This document shows positions 51,974-62,000 of a stretch of 64,000 bases of DNA, piece after piece (positions within the stretch are counted from its first letter, which is position 1; every line of letters begins with the position of its first letter). Under the pieces are notes generated by a model. The model did no database searches, was not told the origin of the DNA, and saw only the letters and a program-made list of their open reading frames with translations. The DNA is from VXPQ01 sp965223485 (GTDB lineage: Bacteria > Bacteroidota > Rhodothermia > Rhodothermales > VXPQ01). Made by a program: the position numbers and the translations under genes. The stretch covers positions 2,666,001 to 2,730,000 of the forward strand of contig OZ244993.1 of assembly GCA_965223485.1 (NCBI GenBank), read 5' to 3'.

Positions 51974-53560
51974 ATGCCCTGGGCGTCTCTGACCGGTTTA
52001 TCCGGCTCTCCGCCTTCCCGCCTTCGCCGGAATGCGCTCGCCGCGTCGACAGGCGTGCTGCTGGGCCTCGGTTTTCCGCCCTTTCCCTTTCCCGTGCTTG
52101 CATGGGGAGCGCTCGTTCCATTGCTGATCCTGTGGACGGAGCAACCATCGGCGCGGAAAATGTATATGGATGCAAGCATCGCCTTCCTGATTACGTTCCT
52201 TGTTGCGTTCCAGTGGCCGCTCTTCCACCATAACCTGAATACGGCCCTCCTTTCCCTCCCGTGGATGGTTGCGATCCCCCTGTGGATGGCCATGCCGTTC
52301 GGGCTATCGTCTGCATGCCGGCGGCGCCTGGGAAACCGTGCTGCGCTCGCGCTGCTGGTCGCCCTTTTCATTCTCATGGAATGGGGCCTGCGGCGGGGGC
52401 CCCTTGCCCTCCCCTGGGCGCTCCTTGGCCATTCTCAGGCCGAATTTTTCCCCCTCAACCGGCTGGCCCGCTTCGGCGGCGTACCGCTTCTGACAACGTT
52501 TGTGCTTGCTGCAAATGTGCTCGGGGCCACGATGCTCCTGTCCATGAAGGGATCGGATCGGAAAAATCCGGGACGAAGCAGCCCGGTACTGCACCTTTTA
52601 CGCAGCAAGAGTCCGGTGCTCGTGTCGGGCGCCGTCGTCGGTGCGGGTTTGATCGCCGCCTTCCTTCCGCCGGGTGCGCACCGCGAGACTGGCCAACCCC
52701 TCACCATCGCTCTTATACAACCGGGCATTCCCGCCGAAACATGGGCGGATTTCGACGATACGCAAGCCGTCCGCACGCTGCTGGCGATGTACGATGCATT
52801 GGACCCGGACACGATCGACCTTGCCATATGGCCGGAAACGGCGCTTCCACCCGGTAGGGAATCGCTTCGAGAGCTGGTCCGCCGCCATGTGGAAACCCGC
52901 GGCGTACCGCTCCTGACAGGGGCAATCGACGAAGCATCAGACGAAAACCCTGACCACGCCCAAAGGCCCTGGTTCAATGCGGCCCGATACGTGCGGCCCG
53001 ACAAACCGGACGCGGTCTACCGGAAGCGCCGGCTTGTCCCCTTTGCCGAAGGCGTCCCTTTCGAGGACAGGTGGCCCCTGATGCGACGCCTTGCCATTCC
53101 CGCAGGCGGCGTGGCCGGCTACGTGCCGGGAACGTCCCCCGCGCACATGGACCTCGGCGGAATCCCGTTCGGCGTGATGATTTGTTTCGAAACCCTTTTC
53201 GACGACGCGGCCCGGGAGTACGCCAGGAACGGAGCGCAATTCCTGATTGCGATCACACAGGACGGCTGGTGGAAAAATTCGTTCGGGTACCGCCAGCATC
53301 TGGCGTTCAACCGGCTTCGCGCCATTGAAACGGGGCGCCCGTTTATACAGACTTCCGTATCGGGCAGCACGGCGTCTATACGGCCGGATGGAGCAATCGA
53401 GGCGCATATCGGTTGGATGGAGCGGCGGGTCGCCATCGTTCGCATAGAGCCGACGGAAAGCCCAACGCCTTATATGCGATGGGGCGACATCATTTCTCCC
53501 ACAGCAAGCGTTATCGCCCTCATACTGTCGTTCATAGCATTCGTCCGTCCCCGCAGATGA
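51974..53560 (+). CDS. lnt: apolipoprotein N-acyltransferase
   Basis: 528 residues. It adds the third acyl chain to lipoproteins on the periplasmic face of the inner membrane. N-terminal membrane segments (about 20-220) precede the nitrilase-like domain. The catalytic triad is visible as E288 in IWPETALP, K351 in YRKRRLVPFAEG and C404 in GVMICFETLF. A last membrane segment closes the protein (SVIALILSFIAFV). The many lipoproteins in this window are its likely substrates. It overlaps the maf start by 4 bp (ATGA). Confidence 0.96.
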   Translation: MPWASLTGLSGSPPSRLRRNALAASTGVLLGLGFPPFPFPVLAWGALVPLLILWTEQPSARKMYMDASIAFLITFLVAFQWPLFHHNLNTALLSLPWMVAIPLWMAMPFGLSSACRRRLGNRAALALLVALFILMEWGLRRGPLALPWALLGHSQAEFFPLNRLARFGGVPLLTTFVLAANVLGATMLLSMKGSDRKNPGRSSPVLHLLRSKSPVLVSGAVVGAGLIAAFLPPGAHRETGQPLTIALIQPGIPAETWADFDDTQAVRTLLAMYDALDPDTIDLAIWPETALPPGRESLRELVRRHVETRGVPLLTGAIDEASDENPDHAQRPWFNAARYVRPDKPDAVYRKRRLVPFAEGVPFEDRWPLMRRLAIPAGGVAGYVPGTSPAHMDLGGIPFGVMICFETLFDDAAREYARNGAQFLIAITQDGWWKNSFGYRQHLAFNRLRAIETGRPFIQTSVSGSTASIRPDGAIEAHIGWMERRVAIVRIEPTESPTPYMRWGDIISPTASVIALILSFIAFVRPRR

Positions 53561-54162
53561 CCTTGCAGGCTCCTTTCGTGCTGGCTTCCGCCTCGGCGCG
53601 CCGCCAGCAGTTGCTCCGGAATATGGGCATACGTTTCGAGGTGTGTCCAAGCCATGTCAACGAACAAGTCGAGCCAGGAATGTCCCCGGAAGACCTCGTC
53701 CGGGTCCTCGCGCTCCGGAAAGCGCGCCATGTGGCGATGCAACGCCCCGATGCGCTTACGCTGGGGGCGGATACGGTGGTTGTACTGGCAGGAGATATGC
53801 TGGGCAAACCGGACAGTCCCGCCGAGGCCGAACGGATGCTCAAGCGCCTCAGTGGAGCCACGCATTCCGTATACACGGGAATCGCTCTCCTGCACCCTCC
53901 GTCGAACCGGACCGTGCACGCTTCGGAGCGCACCGACGTAACATTCCATACCTTAAGTGCTGCCGAGGTGGCTGACTATGTGGCCTCGGGGTCGCCTCTC
54001 GACAAGGCCGGCGCGTACGGCATTCAGGACAGCCGGGGGCCATTCTTCGTGCGGCGTATCGACGGAGACTACTACAATGTCGTCGGACTGCCCCTTCACC
54101 GATTCTACCGGATACTCAAAGAGCACTTTCCCGACTTGCTTACAGAGGAGTACGCAGCATAA
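53557..54162 (+). CDS. maf: Maf-family nucleotide pyrophosphatase
   Basis: 201 residues. Maf proteins hydrolyse non-canonical or dTTP/UTP nucleoside triphosphates. Motifs: LASASARRQQLLRNMGI at the N-terminus, GADTVVVLAGDMLGKP with the conserved Asp, SGATHSVYTGIAL and DKAGAYGIQ followed by GDYYNVVGLPL. The start overlaps the lnt stop, so they share a transcript. It is followed 3 bp later by the amidotransferase gene. Confidence 0.96.
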   Translation: MTLQAPFVLASASARRQQLLRNMGIRFEVCPSHVNEQVEPGMSPEDLVRVLALRKARHVAMQRPDALTLGADTVVVLAGDMLGKPDSPAEAERMLKRLSGATHSVYTGIALLHPPSNRTVHASERTDVTFHTLSAAEVADYVASGSPLDKAGAYGIQDSRGPFFVRRIDGDYYNVVGLPLHRFYRILKEHFPDLLTEEYAA

Positions 54163-54165
54163 CCC

Positions 54166-54903
54166 ATGCCCGAATTAGCCAATCTCCGCATCCTTCTCAT
54201 TCAGGCCCGCAACACGGAAGATATCCGTACGCAGGAACAGGAATGCTTCCGCGAGCACTGCCGTGTGCGCGCCGACCAAATCGTTGCCGTAAAGGTTCAG
54301 GGCGATCCGCTCGACCCGGACATGCTGAACCATGCGGATGTGGTCATGATCGGCGGCGCCGGAGAGTACTCGGCAACCGGGTCTTATCTCTGGATGCCGG
54401 CCCTCATCGACCTTATCCGCCGGATTGCCGACCGCGGCATACCCGCCTTCGGATCGTGCTGGGGACATCAGGCCATCGCCCGGGCCCTGGGAGGCCGTGT
54501 CATTCACGACTCTGATCTCGCGGAAATCGGATGCGGCCCCATGATGCTGACCGAAGCGGGAAAGAAAGACCCCGTGTTCGGCAAATTTCCTGCGCGGTTT
54601 CTTGCAAATATGGGACATCACGACCGGGTAAGCGAACTACCCCCCGGCGCCGTAGAACTGGTCGTCTCCGAAACACAGGGTAATCAGGCCTTTCGCATGG
54701 GCGACGTGCCGATCTACGGAACGCAATTTCACAGTGAACTGAATGCGCGCCGGATGCGCGAACGGTTTCGAGCATACCGGGGAAATTATCCCGAACTGGC
54801 TGATGAAGAGACATTCCAGGCCCTGCAGGAAAACCTTGCCGAGACCACAGAAGTAGATCACCTGCTGCACGACTTTCTGGTGGAGACAGTGATCGGGAAA
54901 TGA
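54166..54903 (+). CDS. type 1 glutamine amidotransferase
   Basis: 245 residues. A class I glutaminase domain hydrolyses glutamine to supply ammonia or acts as a gamma-glutamyl hydrolase. The triad is visible: nucleophile C98 in GSCWGHQ, H189 and E191 in GTQFHSELN. An oxyanion-type loop (IGGAGEYSA) precedes the nucleophile. It resembles the GMP-synthase-like standalone amidotransferases but has no fused synthetase domain, so the acceptor is unknown. Last of the lnt-maf-amidotransferase operon; convergent with folB. Confidence 0.93.
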   Translation: MPELANLRILLIQARNTEDIRTQEQECFREHCRVRADQIVAVKVQGDPLDPDMLNHADVVMIGGAGEYSATGSYLWMPALIDLIRRIADRGIPAFGSCWGHQAIARALGGRVIHDSDLAEIGCGPMMLTEAGKKDPVFGKFPARFLANMGHHDRVSELPPGAVELVVSETQGNQAFRMGDVPIYGTQFHSELNARRMRERFRAYRGNYPELADEETFQALQENLAETTEVDHLLHDFLVETVIGK

Positions 54904-54912
54904 GGTGCGGGA

Positions 54913-55293
54913 TCAGGAGCGCTCGCTCCGATCAGGCAAGCGGTACGCAGCCTCTGCGTAATCGGCGGTGCCGCCCACCGGCGGATTGCGTTTGCGCACC
55001 GCCACTTCAATGCACTCCAGATCGGGATACGCTTCGCGAATCTCGTGGGCAATAAGAAAGGCCAGTTTTTCGATCAGGTAGAACCGGTTGCGCAACACGA
55101 TCTCTTGCACCAACTGGTAAATGCGTTCGTAGTCCACGGTGTGCGTCAGGTCGTCGGTGCGCGCCGCCGCCTCGAAATCAAGCGTCATCGACACATCCAC
55201 TTCGTAGCGCCCCCCTATGCGATGCTCTTCCTGCATCACTCCGTGGTGCGCGTAGAACACCGCGTTGACCAGTTTGACCGTTCCGTTCGCCAT
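54913..55293 (-). CDS. folB: dihydroneopterin aldolase
   Basis: 126 residues. It cleaves dihydroneopterin in folate biosynthesis. The family signature at the N-terminus is KLVNAVFYAHHGVMQEEH with the substrate-binding region HTVDYERIYQLV. The active-site Lys lies in LIEKLAFLIAHEI. The C-terminal VRKRNPPVGGTADYAE is typical. It stands alone on the minus strand, with only 9 bp between its stop and that of the convergent amidotransferase gene. Confidence 0.95.
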   Translation of the reverse strand: MANGTVKLVNAVFYAHHGVMQEEHRIGGRYEVDVSMTLDFEAAARTDDLTHTVDYERIYQLVQEIVLRNRFYLIEKLAFLIAHEIREAYPDLECIEVAVRKRNPPVGGTADYAEAAYRLPDRSERS

Positions 55294-55328
55294 AAGCCGG
55301 ACGTATAGTGAAATAATTGCAGGCAGGA

Positions 55329-56312
55329 TTAAAGTTGGAGCGCCTCAAGCAGCGCCGCGTCTGAAGGCTCAAGCGTTCCGGCGCGGCGCCGGGCCCTGAG
55401 TTTCGACACGAAAAGGGTACCGTACAAACCCAATACAGTGTCTGCGCGGCGGCGATGTTCATCGAACCGAAGCACGACCTCCGCATCCCGGAATTCGTCA
55501 GGGACATACACTTGTCTTGGGCCATGCGGGCCTGGCGGGGCCATTGCCGGAAAACTTTTTCCGGGCTGGAACACCTTGTTACCGAAATGGCACCCCACGC
55601 ACTGCACCGGAGATTTCAGGGCCCGCGGCGGCGTGGACGTTCCCTGCGCCAGCGCGCCATCCTCTCCATATACGAAAAAATCCCAGAATCCGTCTGCACG
55701 TTTGCGCATCACGGTTGTTTCGACCAGCGCATCGTCAAGGTAATGCTCGCCAAAAAAGATCGTACCCGCCGGGTAAAGGATGCGGCCGTCTCCTTCCGCC
55801 GCGCTGCGGAGCGCTGTGCGCACAGCTTCCTCGCGCACGTAAATGCGCCGCTGCGCCGTCGTCATGACGCCGTGCAATGCGACCTGCATCCAGGCCGAAT
55901 CGGGAGTGAAACCCGCACTGTCGGCAAAAGCGCCGAGGGAAAACGGGGCCCCACGCGCCCGGTTATAGGAGCGGTCAATGAATGCCTCCAGTTCCTCCCA
56001 CTCTATGCGCCTGTTGCCATCGGCGTCGCGGAGTTGTTCGGAAATAGCGGGCCGGTGCTGTGCGAACACATCGTAATCGAGATAAAAGCGCCCGGAAAGC
56101 TCGTGGAGCATACCGGCCTCGAAAGGATCGGCGGCTTGCGGCGCTACGTACCCGCCAAAGTAGTATTGCAGGAAACGACGCGGCTCAGACTTGTCAATGG
56201 ACAGGCGCATGAATGAATCCGGCAGACCCGATTCGTCCGGACCGGCGCACGCGAATAGCAGCATGGACAACGCCATCCCGAGAACAAGCCCCCCATGGGA
56301 AAATATTTTCAT
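55329..56312 (-). CDS. lipoprotein with cytochrome P460-like domain and heme c motif
   Basis: 327 residues from the ATG at 56312, which has AAAGGCGGG directly before it. Signal with lipobox (SMLLFACAG). An EF-hand-like loop (DADGNRRIEWEE, about 100-115) may bind calcium. The later part (about 200-265: YPAGTIFFGEHYLDDALVE, GFWDFFVYGEDG, then CVGCH) fits a cytochrome P460 domain with one heme c attachment site. P460 proteins carry a cross-linked heme and take part in nitrogen or redox chemistry. It follows the multiheme gene by 36 bp, so electron transfer between them is likely. Confidence 0.75.
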   Translation of the reverse strand: MKIFSHGGLVLGMALSMLLFACAGPDESGLPDSFMRLSIDKSEPRRFLQYYFGGYVAPQAADPFEAGMLHELSGRFYLDYDVFAQHRPAISEQLRDADGNRRIEWEELEAFIDRSYNRARGAPFSLGAFADSAGFTPDSAWMQVALHGVMTTAQRRIYVREEAVRTALRSAAEGDGRILYPAGTIFFGEHYLDDALVETTVMRKRADGFWDFFVYGEDGALAQGTSTPPRALKSPVQCVGCHFGNKVFQPGKSFPAMAPPGPHGPRQVYVPDEFRDAEVVLRFDEHRRRADTVLGLYGTLFVSKLRARRRAGTLEPSDAALLEALQL

Positions 56313-56325
56313 CCCGCCTTTCATG

Positions 56326-56344
56326 ATGTACATATATTGTACAT
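56326..56344. promoter_or_regulatory. inverted repeat between the multiheme and P460 genes
   Basis: ATGTACA, 5 bases, TGTACAT: 7-bp arms with a short AT spacer, lying 14 bp upstream of the P460 start and 4 bp past the stop of the multiheme gene. It may be an operator for an internal promoter. A stem this AT-rich makes a poor terminator. Confidence 0.4.
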
Positions 56345-56348
56345 ATAT

Positions 56349-58475
56349 TTATGGTCCTTCCGGGGACAGCACACCCCTTGAAGCATCGTCCCCTGTTTCA
56401 GGAGCAAGGAATTGATCGAGCAACGCCTCGGCACGGGGATCGCCCGGATAGTATCGAAGTAAGGTACGCAACGTACGAATAGCCTCGTCCGTGCGCCCAA
56501 GCTGCCCGTATGCGACAGCAAGATTGCCGAGGGCAGGCGCAAAATCCGGCTGCTTCTCGATAGCCCGGTCCAACAGCCGGATCGCTCCCTCCCAGTCCTG
56601 CTCCTGCATATCGACGCTGGCTGCATTGACCAGGGCGCGGACAAGATCGGGGTCCAGGGCAAGCGCCCGGTCGAATAGCCGCCCCGCCTCTTCCAATCGC
56701 CCTGTTTGCAGATACAGAAACCCGAGGTCGTTCCAGGAACCCGGATGATGTACCGGGTCTTCAGCCAGGCCCGCCAGCCATGACGATTCGGCCTCCGCAA
56801 AGCGCGCGGCTGCATAGAATGCTTCTGCGAGTTTCAGGTGCGCCTCTGTAAACGCCGGCTGCATTTCCACGGCACGTTGAAGCGAGGCTACCGCCTCCCC
56901 CGGGCGGTCGGCGCGTAGCAAAGCCACCCCCAGCCAATACCGGATAGGAACATCCTCTGCATACACCGAAGCTGCTTCCGAAAGCGTCGTCACCGCTTCG
57001 TCCACCCGCCCCTGTTCAAGCAGGGCCCTTCCGAGGGCAAGGCGTGCTTCGGCATGATCCGCCCCGGCCCGGAAGCCGGCTTCTGTCTTGATCATCACCG
57101 AATCGAGATACACCGGCAGGGCATGAATCTGGTCGTAAAACGCAAAATAGGCAGTTGCTTCTTCAAGCAATGCGAGACCCTGATCCGCTTCGCCGGGAGG
57201 CGCCGTCGCCCGCACAAGCCGGAAAGGGTCGGGGCGTATGAACACCCGCTCGATATCCTCCGGAGCGACGGCAGGCGGCAGTTCACGGCGTATCCAGTGA
57301 TCCGTAAACGTAACATGCGGGATGTCACTGGCGCCGCTTGAACGAAGATGGCACGCAACACAGTCCCCGGTCATGGCCTCCGCTTCGGTATGCGCGCTTT
57401 CGCGCCCGCACACTCCGACTTGCCCCTCTACTCCGTCCGAAGCATGACATCCTGCACATACGGCATTGAAATGACTGTTCCCAAGGTCGGCGACGGGGAT
57501 ATGCGGATCGTGGCACGTCGTGCAGGTCATATCGCTTTCCTGGAAACAGGCGCTTTTTTCGAGGCGGATGGCATGGCTCGCAATACCGAAACGTTCCGGA
57601 TCGTCGATCTGTCCGGCCGTAACGAATATGCTGCGATTGGCCTTGAGGGAGATACCCGGTCGGTAGGTGGAAGGCGTTTCACCGGATTTAAACACGGTAG
57701 TGCCCGAAAGATGGCACTGGCGGCAAACGGACAGTTGATCGCCGCGAGATAACCGGGCCGGATGGACGATGGAGGAATCCGGGTTGCCTGCTTCGGGTCC
57801 AAGACCCGCTAATCGCAGATCTATATGCGCGCTACCCGGCCCGTGGCAGCGCTCGCATGTAATTCCGTCGGATACGTCCCGGTAATGATCGAACGTGAAC
57901 CGGCTGTGTCCGGAAAACCCGTTGTGACAAGCCATGCATTCCGCCACGACAGGACGGCTGAAACGCAGGTTTTCCTGATCGTAGGAAGGGCTCAGATCCC
58001 ACCGGCGGCGCTCGACATACCAGGTAAGAGGCATCTCCGTCAAATGCCCGTTTACGTTCGCCAGATACGAGCGCGTGTGATTGCCGGACCCGATCACCCA
58101 GTCGACAGGATGCACCCGCTCGTACGTCGTTTGTCCCGACGCATCGAGACGGTACTCGCGCTGGAACAGCGTATCCGCATGTACAAAGGCCTCGTAGTAA
58201 AAATCCGAGGCTTCGTGGTAAACCGGCGGACCCGGCAACATCTCCGGAGCGGAAGCCGCATCGAACCTGGACATGGACCGACCCATCCCGGTCCGGTGAT
58301 ACGACAGGTAGTGTTCCTCGTGGCAGGATGCACATGCTTCGTCGCCTGCATACTGTTCTTCGGGCGCCCCCTGTGACGAGGCGGCTCCCCGATGCGGCGT
58401 CTCTCCAGTGGCGCATCCGGTCAGAACGGCCAGCAGGACAAAAACGATGTGCGGCCGAATCGGCGGCCCGTGCAT
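56349..58475 (-). CDS. multiheme cytochrome c with C-terminal TPR repeats
   Basis: 708 residues; start ATG at 58475 behind GAGGAGATA. Lipoprotein-like signal (VFVLLAVLTGCATG). The N-terminal half carries seven CxxCH heme-binding motifs (CASCH, CMACH, CERCH, CRQCH, CTTCH, CAGCH, CVACH). The C-terminal about 300 residues form TPR-type helical repeats (AEARLALGRALLEQGRVDEA, then similar units). This matches the cytochrome c554-type plus TPR proteins seen in several phyla, which shuttle electrons in the periplasm or envelope. Its start overlaps the stop of the small upstream gene (TAATG). Confidence 0.9.
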   Translation of the reverse strand: MHGPPIRPHIVFVLLAVLTGCATGETPHRGAASSQGAPEEQYAGDEACASCHEEHYLSYHRTGMGRSMSRFDAASAPEMLPGPPVYHEASDFYYEAFVHADTLFQREYRLDASGQTTYERVHPVDWVIGSGNHTRSYLANVNGHLTEMPLTWYVERRRWDLSPSYDQENLRFSRPVVAECMACHNGFSGHSRFTFDHYRDVSDGITCERCHGPGSAHIDLRLAGLGPEAGNPDSSIVHPARLSRGDQLSVCRQCHLSGTTVFKSGETPSTYRPGISLKANRSIFVTAGQIDDPERFGIASHAIRLEKSACFQESDMTCTTCHDPHIPVADLGNSHFNAVCAGCHASDGVEGQVGVCGRESAHTEAEAMTGDCVACHLRSSGASDIPHVTFTDHWIRRELPPAVAPEDIERVFIRPDPFRLVRATAPPGEADQGLALLEEATAYFAFYDQIHALPVYLDSVMIKTEAGFRAGADHAEARLALGRALLEQGRVDEAVTTLSEAASVYAEDVPIRYWLGVALLRADRPGEAVASLQRAVEMQPAFTEAHLKLAEAFYAAARFAEAESSWLAGLAEDPVHHPGSWNDLGFLYLQTGRLEEAGRLFDRALALDPDLVRALVNAASVDMQEQDWEGAIRLLDRAIEKQPDFAPALGNLAVAYGQLGRTDEAIRTLRTLLRYYPGDPRAEALLDQFLAPETGDDASRGVLSPEGP

Positions 58476-58795
58476 TATCTCCTCGACGTGAGCGCCCCCA
58501 GAACAACGCCGACCAGAAAAGAAACCAGTAGCGCACTTCCGGGATGTTTTTTGGCGTACGTGCGCACTGAACCGCACGTTTCGTTGGCGTACTCTGAAAC
58601 GCGAGAAGCCGTGCGGAGAAGCTGCTCGTAAGCTTCTGCGACCACCTGCTCCGCATCCTCGAGATGCGCCTGTTCCTCCGGAGTCATCGGTTCGTCGCTG
58701 GAATCCGCCGGGTCACTTGCCGACTCCCCGGTGACTGGATCGGCCGGGGATTTTATTTCGTCCGGTTTGCTTTTCGAAGACTTTTGAGCAGGCAT
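58475..58795 (-). CDS. small membrane-anchored protein, DUF883/ElaB-like
   Basis: 106 residues. A charged, Lys/Pro/Glu-rich N-terminus and a helical stretch (HLEDAEQVVAEAYEQLLRTASRV) lead to YAKKHPGSALLVSFLVGVVLGAL, a single C-terminal anchor with the KKHP motif seen in ElaB/YqjD/DUF883 proteins. Those proteins sit in the inner membrane and contact ribosomes in stationary phase. It is coupled by a one-base stop/start overlap to the multiheme gene, an unexpected partner. Confidence 0.8.
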   Translation of the reverse strand: MPAQKSSKSKPDEIKSPADPVTGESASDPADSSDEPMTPEEQAHLEDAEQVVAEAYEQLLRTASRVSEYANETCGSVRTYAKKHPGSALLVSFLVGVVLGALTSRR

Positions 58796-59040
58796 AGTGC
58801 AGGACCGATTTACCCGGTCAATAATTCGCGGGACAGTGCGTTACTAACAGGGTTACACGCACCAAAAATGATTTTTTTCCATACCCGTCCGGATATTATC
58901 CAAAAAGAGTTGCTTTGCTGCAACATATTCGGCGGTTGGTTGGTACGGTGCAGCAGCGTTTCCCCATGTTTTTCCTTGCCTTGTCATCGCCAGCCGCTTC
59001 CTTCGCGGCAACCGCAAAGCGATATATTGCTCCCACCTGT

Positions 59041-62000
59041 ATGCGGTACCTCCTGACGCTTCTCGTTACGGCGCTTCTTTTCCTGTGTACCATGCCCGTG
59101 GGAGATGTGTTGGGGCAGGATACGCCCGGCTCCACTCCGGATCGTGCAGAGCGCGCCTTCGTCGAGGCGCACGCCCTATACACGACGCATCTGTACCGCG
59201 AGGCAATCCAGGCCTTTTCCCGCTTCCGGGGGGATCGTCCCGATCATCTCCATGCGATCGACGCCCTGTATTATGAAGCCGAAGCGCAGCTGGCCCTTGG
59301 GTTTCACGACGAAGCGATCGCCCTCTTCGAACGACTGGAAACAGAGTACCCCAGGCATCCGCTTGCCTCGAAATCCCGTTTGGCTCTCGGTAATTTCTTC
59401 TACCTGAGCGAGCGATACGATCAGGCGCTTGTCGTATTCTCGAACCTGCTCGAGGACGATCCGAAGCCGGGCATTGCAGCAAAAACCCTGTACCGCATGG
59501 GCGCCTCGGCCCGGTATCTTGGCCGGAACGAGGAAGCCCTCGAGTATTTTGAGCAGGCCGCAAATGAGTATCGGGAAACCGAGTACGCCCCCGTCGCCCT
59601 GTATGCAAGCGGATATACCCGAATCGGGATGGGGCGCTACGACGAGGCCGCCGAAGCCCTCGAACTTCTTGCCGCGCGCTATCCGGAATCGCCCCATGTA
59701 CGCAATATCGGGCTGGCGCTGGCCGAAGTGTATTATGAACTCGGCGATTACGATCGGGTATTGTCCGAAATCGAAAGGCGGGTCGGCGGCCTGGACGAAG
59801 CCGGGCGGGAACGTGCGCTCTTCCTGCAAGCGGAATCCCTCAATCAATTGCGCGACAGCGAGCAGGCAATCGTCCATTACCGGCGCTTCCTCGACCGCTA
59901 TCCCGGGAGCGCCTACCAACGGCGGGCAGTCTATGGCCTTGGATGGAATTACTATTTCGAGGGCGTACACCAGTGGGCTGCCGAACGGTTCGCGGAAGTC
60001 CGAAGCGGCCACGACGACGATCTGACCGCCCGCGCCACGTACTACGAAGCAATCAACCAGGACCTTGCTCTCGAGCCCCTTGCAGCGATTGCACTCCTTG
60101 AAAACTTTTTATCGCAATGGCCAGGGCATGAGCTGGCGCCCCATGCCCATTTCGAACTCGCCGTGCTGTATTACCGGCAACACCGCTGGGACGACGCCTA
60201 TCGCGTTTTCGGCGTGCTGCAGGAAACCTGGCCGACGCACGACCTTGCCGGAGAAGCGGCGTACTACCGGGCCAATACGGCAATCGCACTGGGCAATTTC
60301 GAGGATGCCTTCAGCCATTTCGACCGGGCCGTCAATGCAGGAGCCGCTTCCGAACGCCTGCGGGAAGAAGTGCGCTTTCAGCGCGCCTGGCTATCGTACC
60401 GAAGAGCATCGTATCGGGAAGCAATGCATGGATTCCTGGAGATCCATGACTTGTCGCCTCGATCGGAACGTGGGCAGGAAGCATTGTTCTGGGCCGCCGA
60501 AAGCATCTATCAACTGGATAACATGAGCCGCGCGGAAGAACTCTTCACGCGCTACATCCAGGACGTTCCTGAAGGGAAACACGTTACTGCTGCCTGGTAC
60601 GCGCTCGGCTGGACGCATTTCCGGCGCAGCCAGTACGAAGAAGCAGTGGAAGCGTTTCAGACATTTCTGGACCGCCACCGCACCTCCGACGAGGATGGAT
60701 TCGTTTCCTACCAGACAGATGCCCTTCTGCGCCTTGCCGATAGCTACTATGTATTAAAGCAATACCCAAATGCTATTCGCACGTACCGCCTCGTTGGAAA
60801 TCAGGGCGGCGATTACGCACTGTACCAGATTGCACAAGCCTTCGACAACGCGGGAGAAGCCTATGAAGCCGTAAGCGCATTCCGGGAATTACTGGAATTT
60901 CATCCGGGCAGCCAGTGGGCACAGGAAGCCCGCTACAGCCTTGGACACCTCTTCTTCAGAAATCAGGATTACGATCAGGCCATCGAGGAATACAACGCGC
61001 TGCTCAGAACCTGGCCCCGGGACCCGCTGGCTGCGAAAGCGCAGTATGGTATCGGGGACGCCTTCTTCAATGCCGGACGCGCCGAAGAGGCTGTAACCGC
61101 CTATCGCATCGTGCTCGAAGAGTATCCCGGCAGTACATACGTCTCCGATGCCGCGGCCGGCATCCAGATCGCCCTGCTTTCCACCGGCGACACAGAAGCG
61201 GCTGCTGCGTTTCTCGAAGAATTTGCCGAGCAAAATCCGGAATCTCCGGTAATCGATGAACTCCGGTTCCGGCTGGCTGAAATAAACCTGCAGAGTGGAC
61301 AAACGGACGAAGCCCTCGCCGGGCTGCTTGACTTCATCCAGCAAGGACGCAGCGAATACCTGCGCTCGGAGGCCCACTATTATCTCGGAACGATCTTCGA
61401 AGAACGTGATCAGGATGAGGATGCTATCTTGCATTTCGTGCAGGTTATCGAGGAATACGCCGGCAGCGAGCGCTTCCCGGATGCATCGCGTCGGCTTGGC
61501 GGCATCTACCTGCAAAGCGAGCGCCCGCTGGAAGCACTCGATGTTTTTCGGTATCTCGAATCCGACAGCGACGGGGACCAGCGCCTTGTAGCGGAAGCCC
61601 GATACGGTCAGGGCATGGCCCTGCTACAACTGGATCGGTCGGAAGAAGCGGAACAATTGCTGCAGGACGCCATCGATGCGGCGCCTGACGCCGTGGAAAC
61701 GTACCCGGCATACCTTGGTCTTGCCCGCGTACACCAGGAAGCCGGGCGCTACGGGGATGCCGAACCACTGTACCGGCATGTGGCGCGCAACAGCCGGGAC
61801 GAGACAGGCGCGGAAGCGCTGTATCGTCTCGGCGCCCTGTTCAGAGAAACGGGACGGGCCGAACAGGCCCTCGAGGAGCTCGGGCGCTTGCCTGTGCTGT
61901 TTCTCGGATTCAACGAATGGGTGGCTCGCGGCTATCTGGAACAGGCCCGCACCTTTCAGGGCCTCGGGGAGATCGGAGAAGCCGCCAGCCTATACGATCT

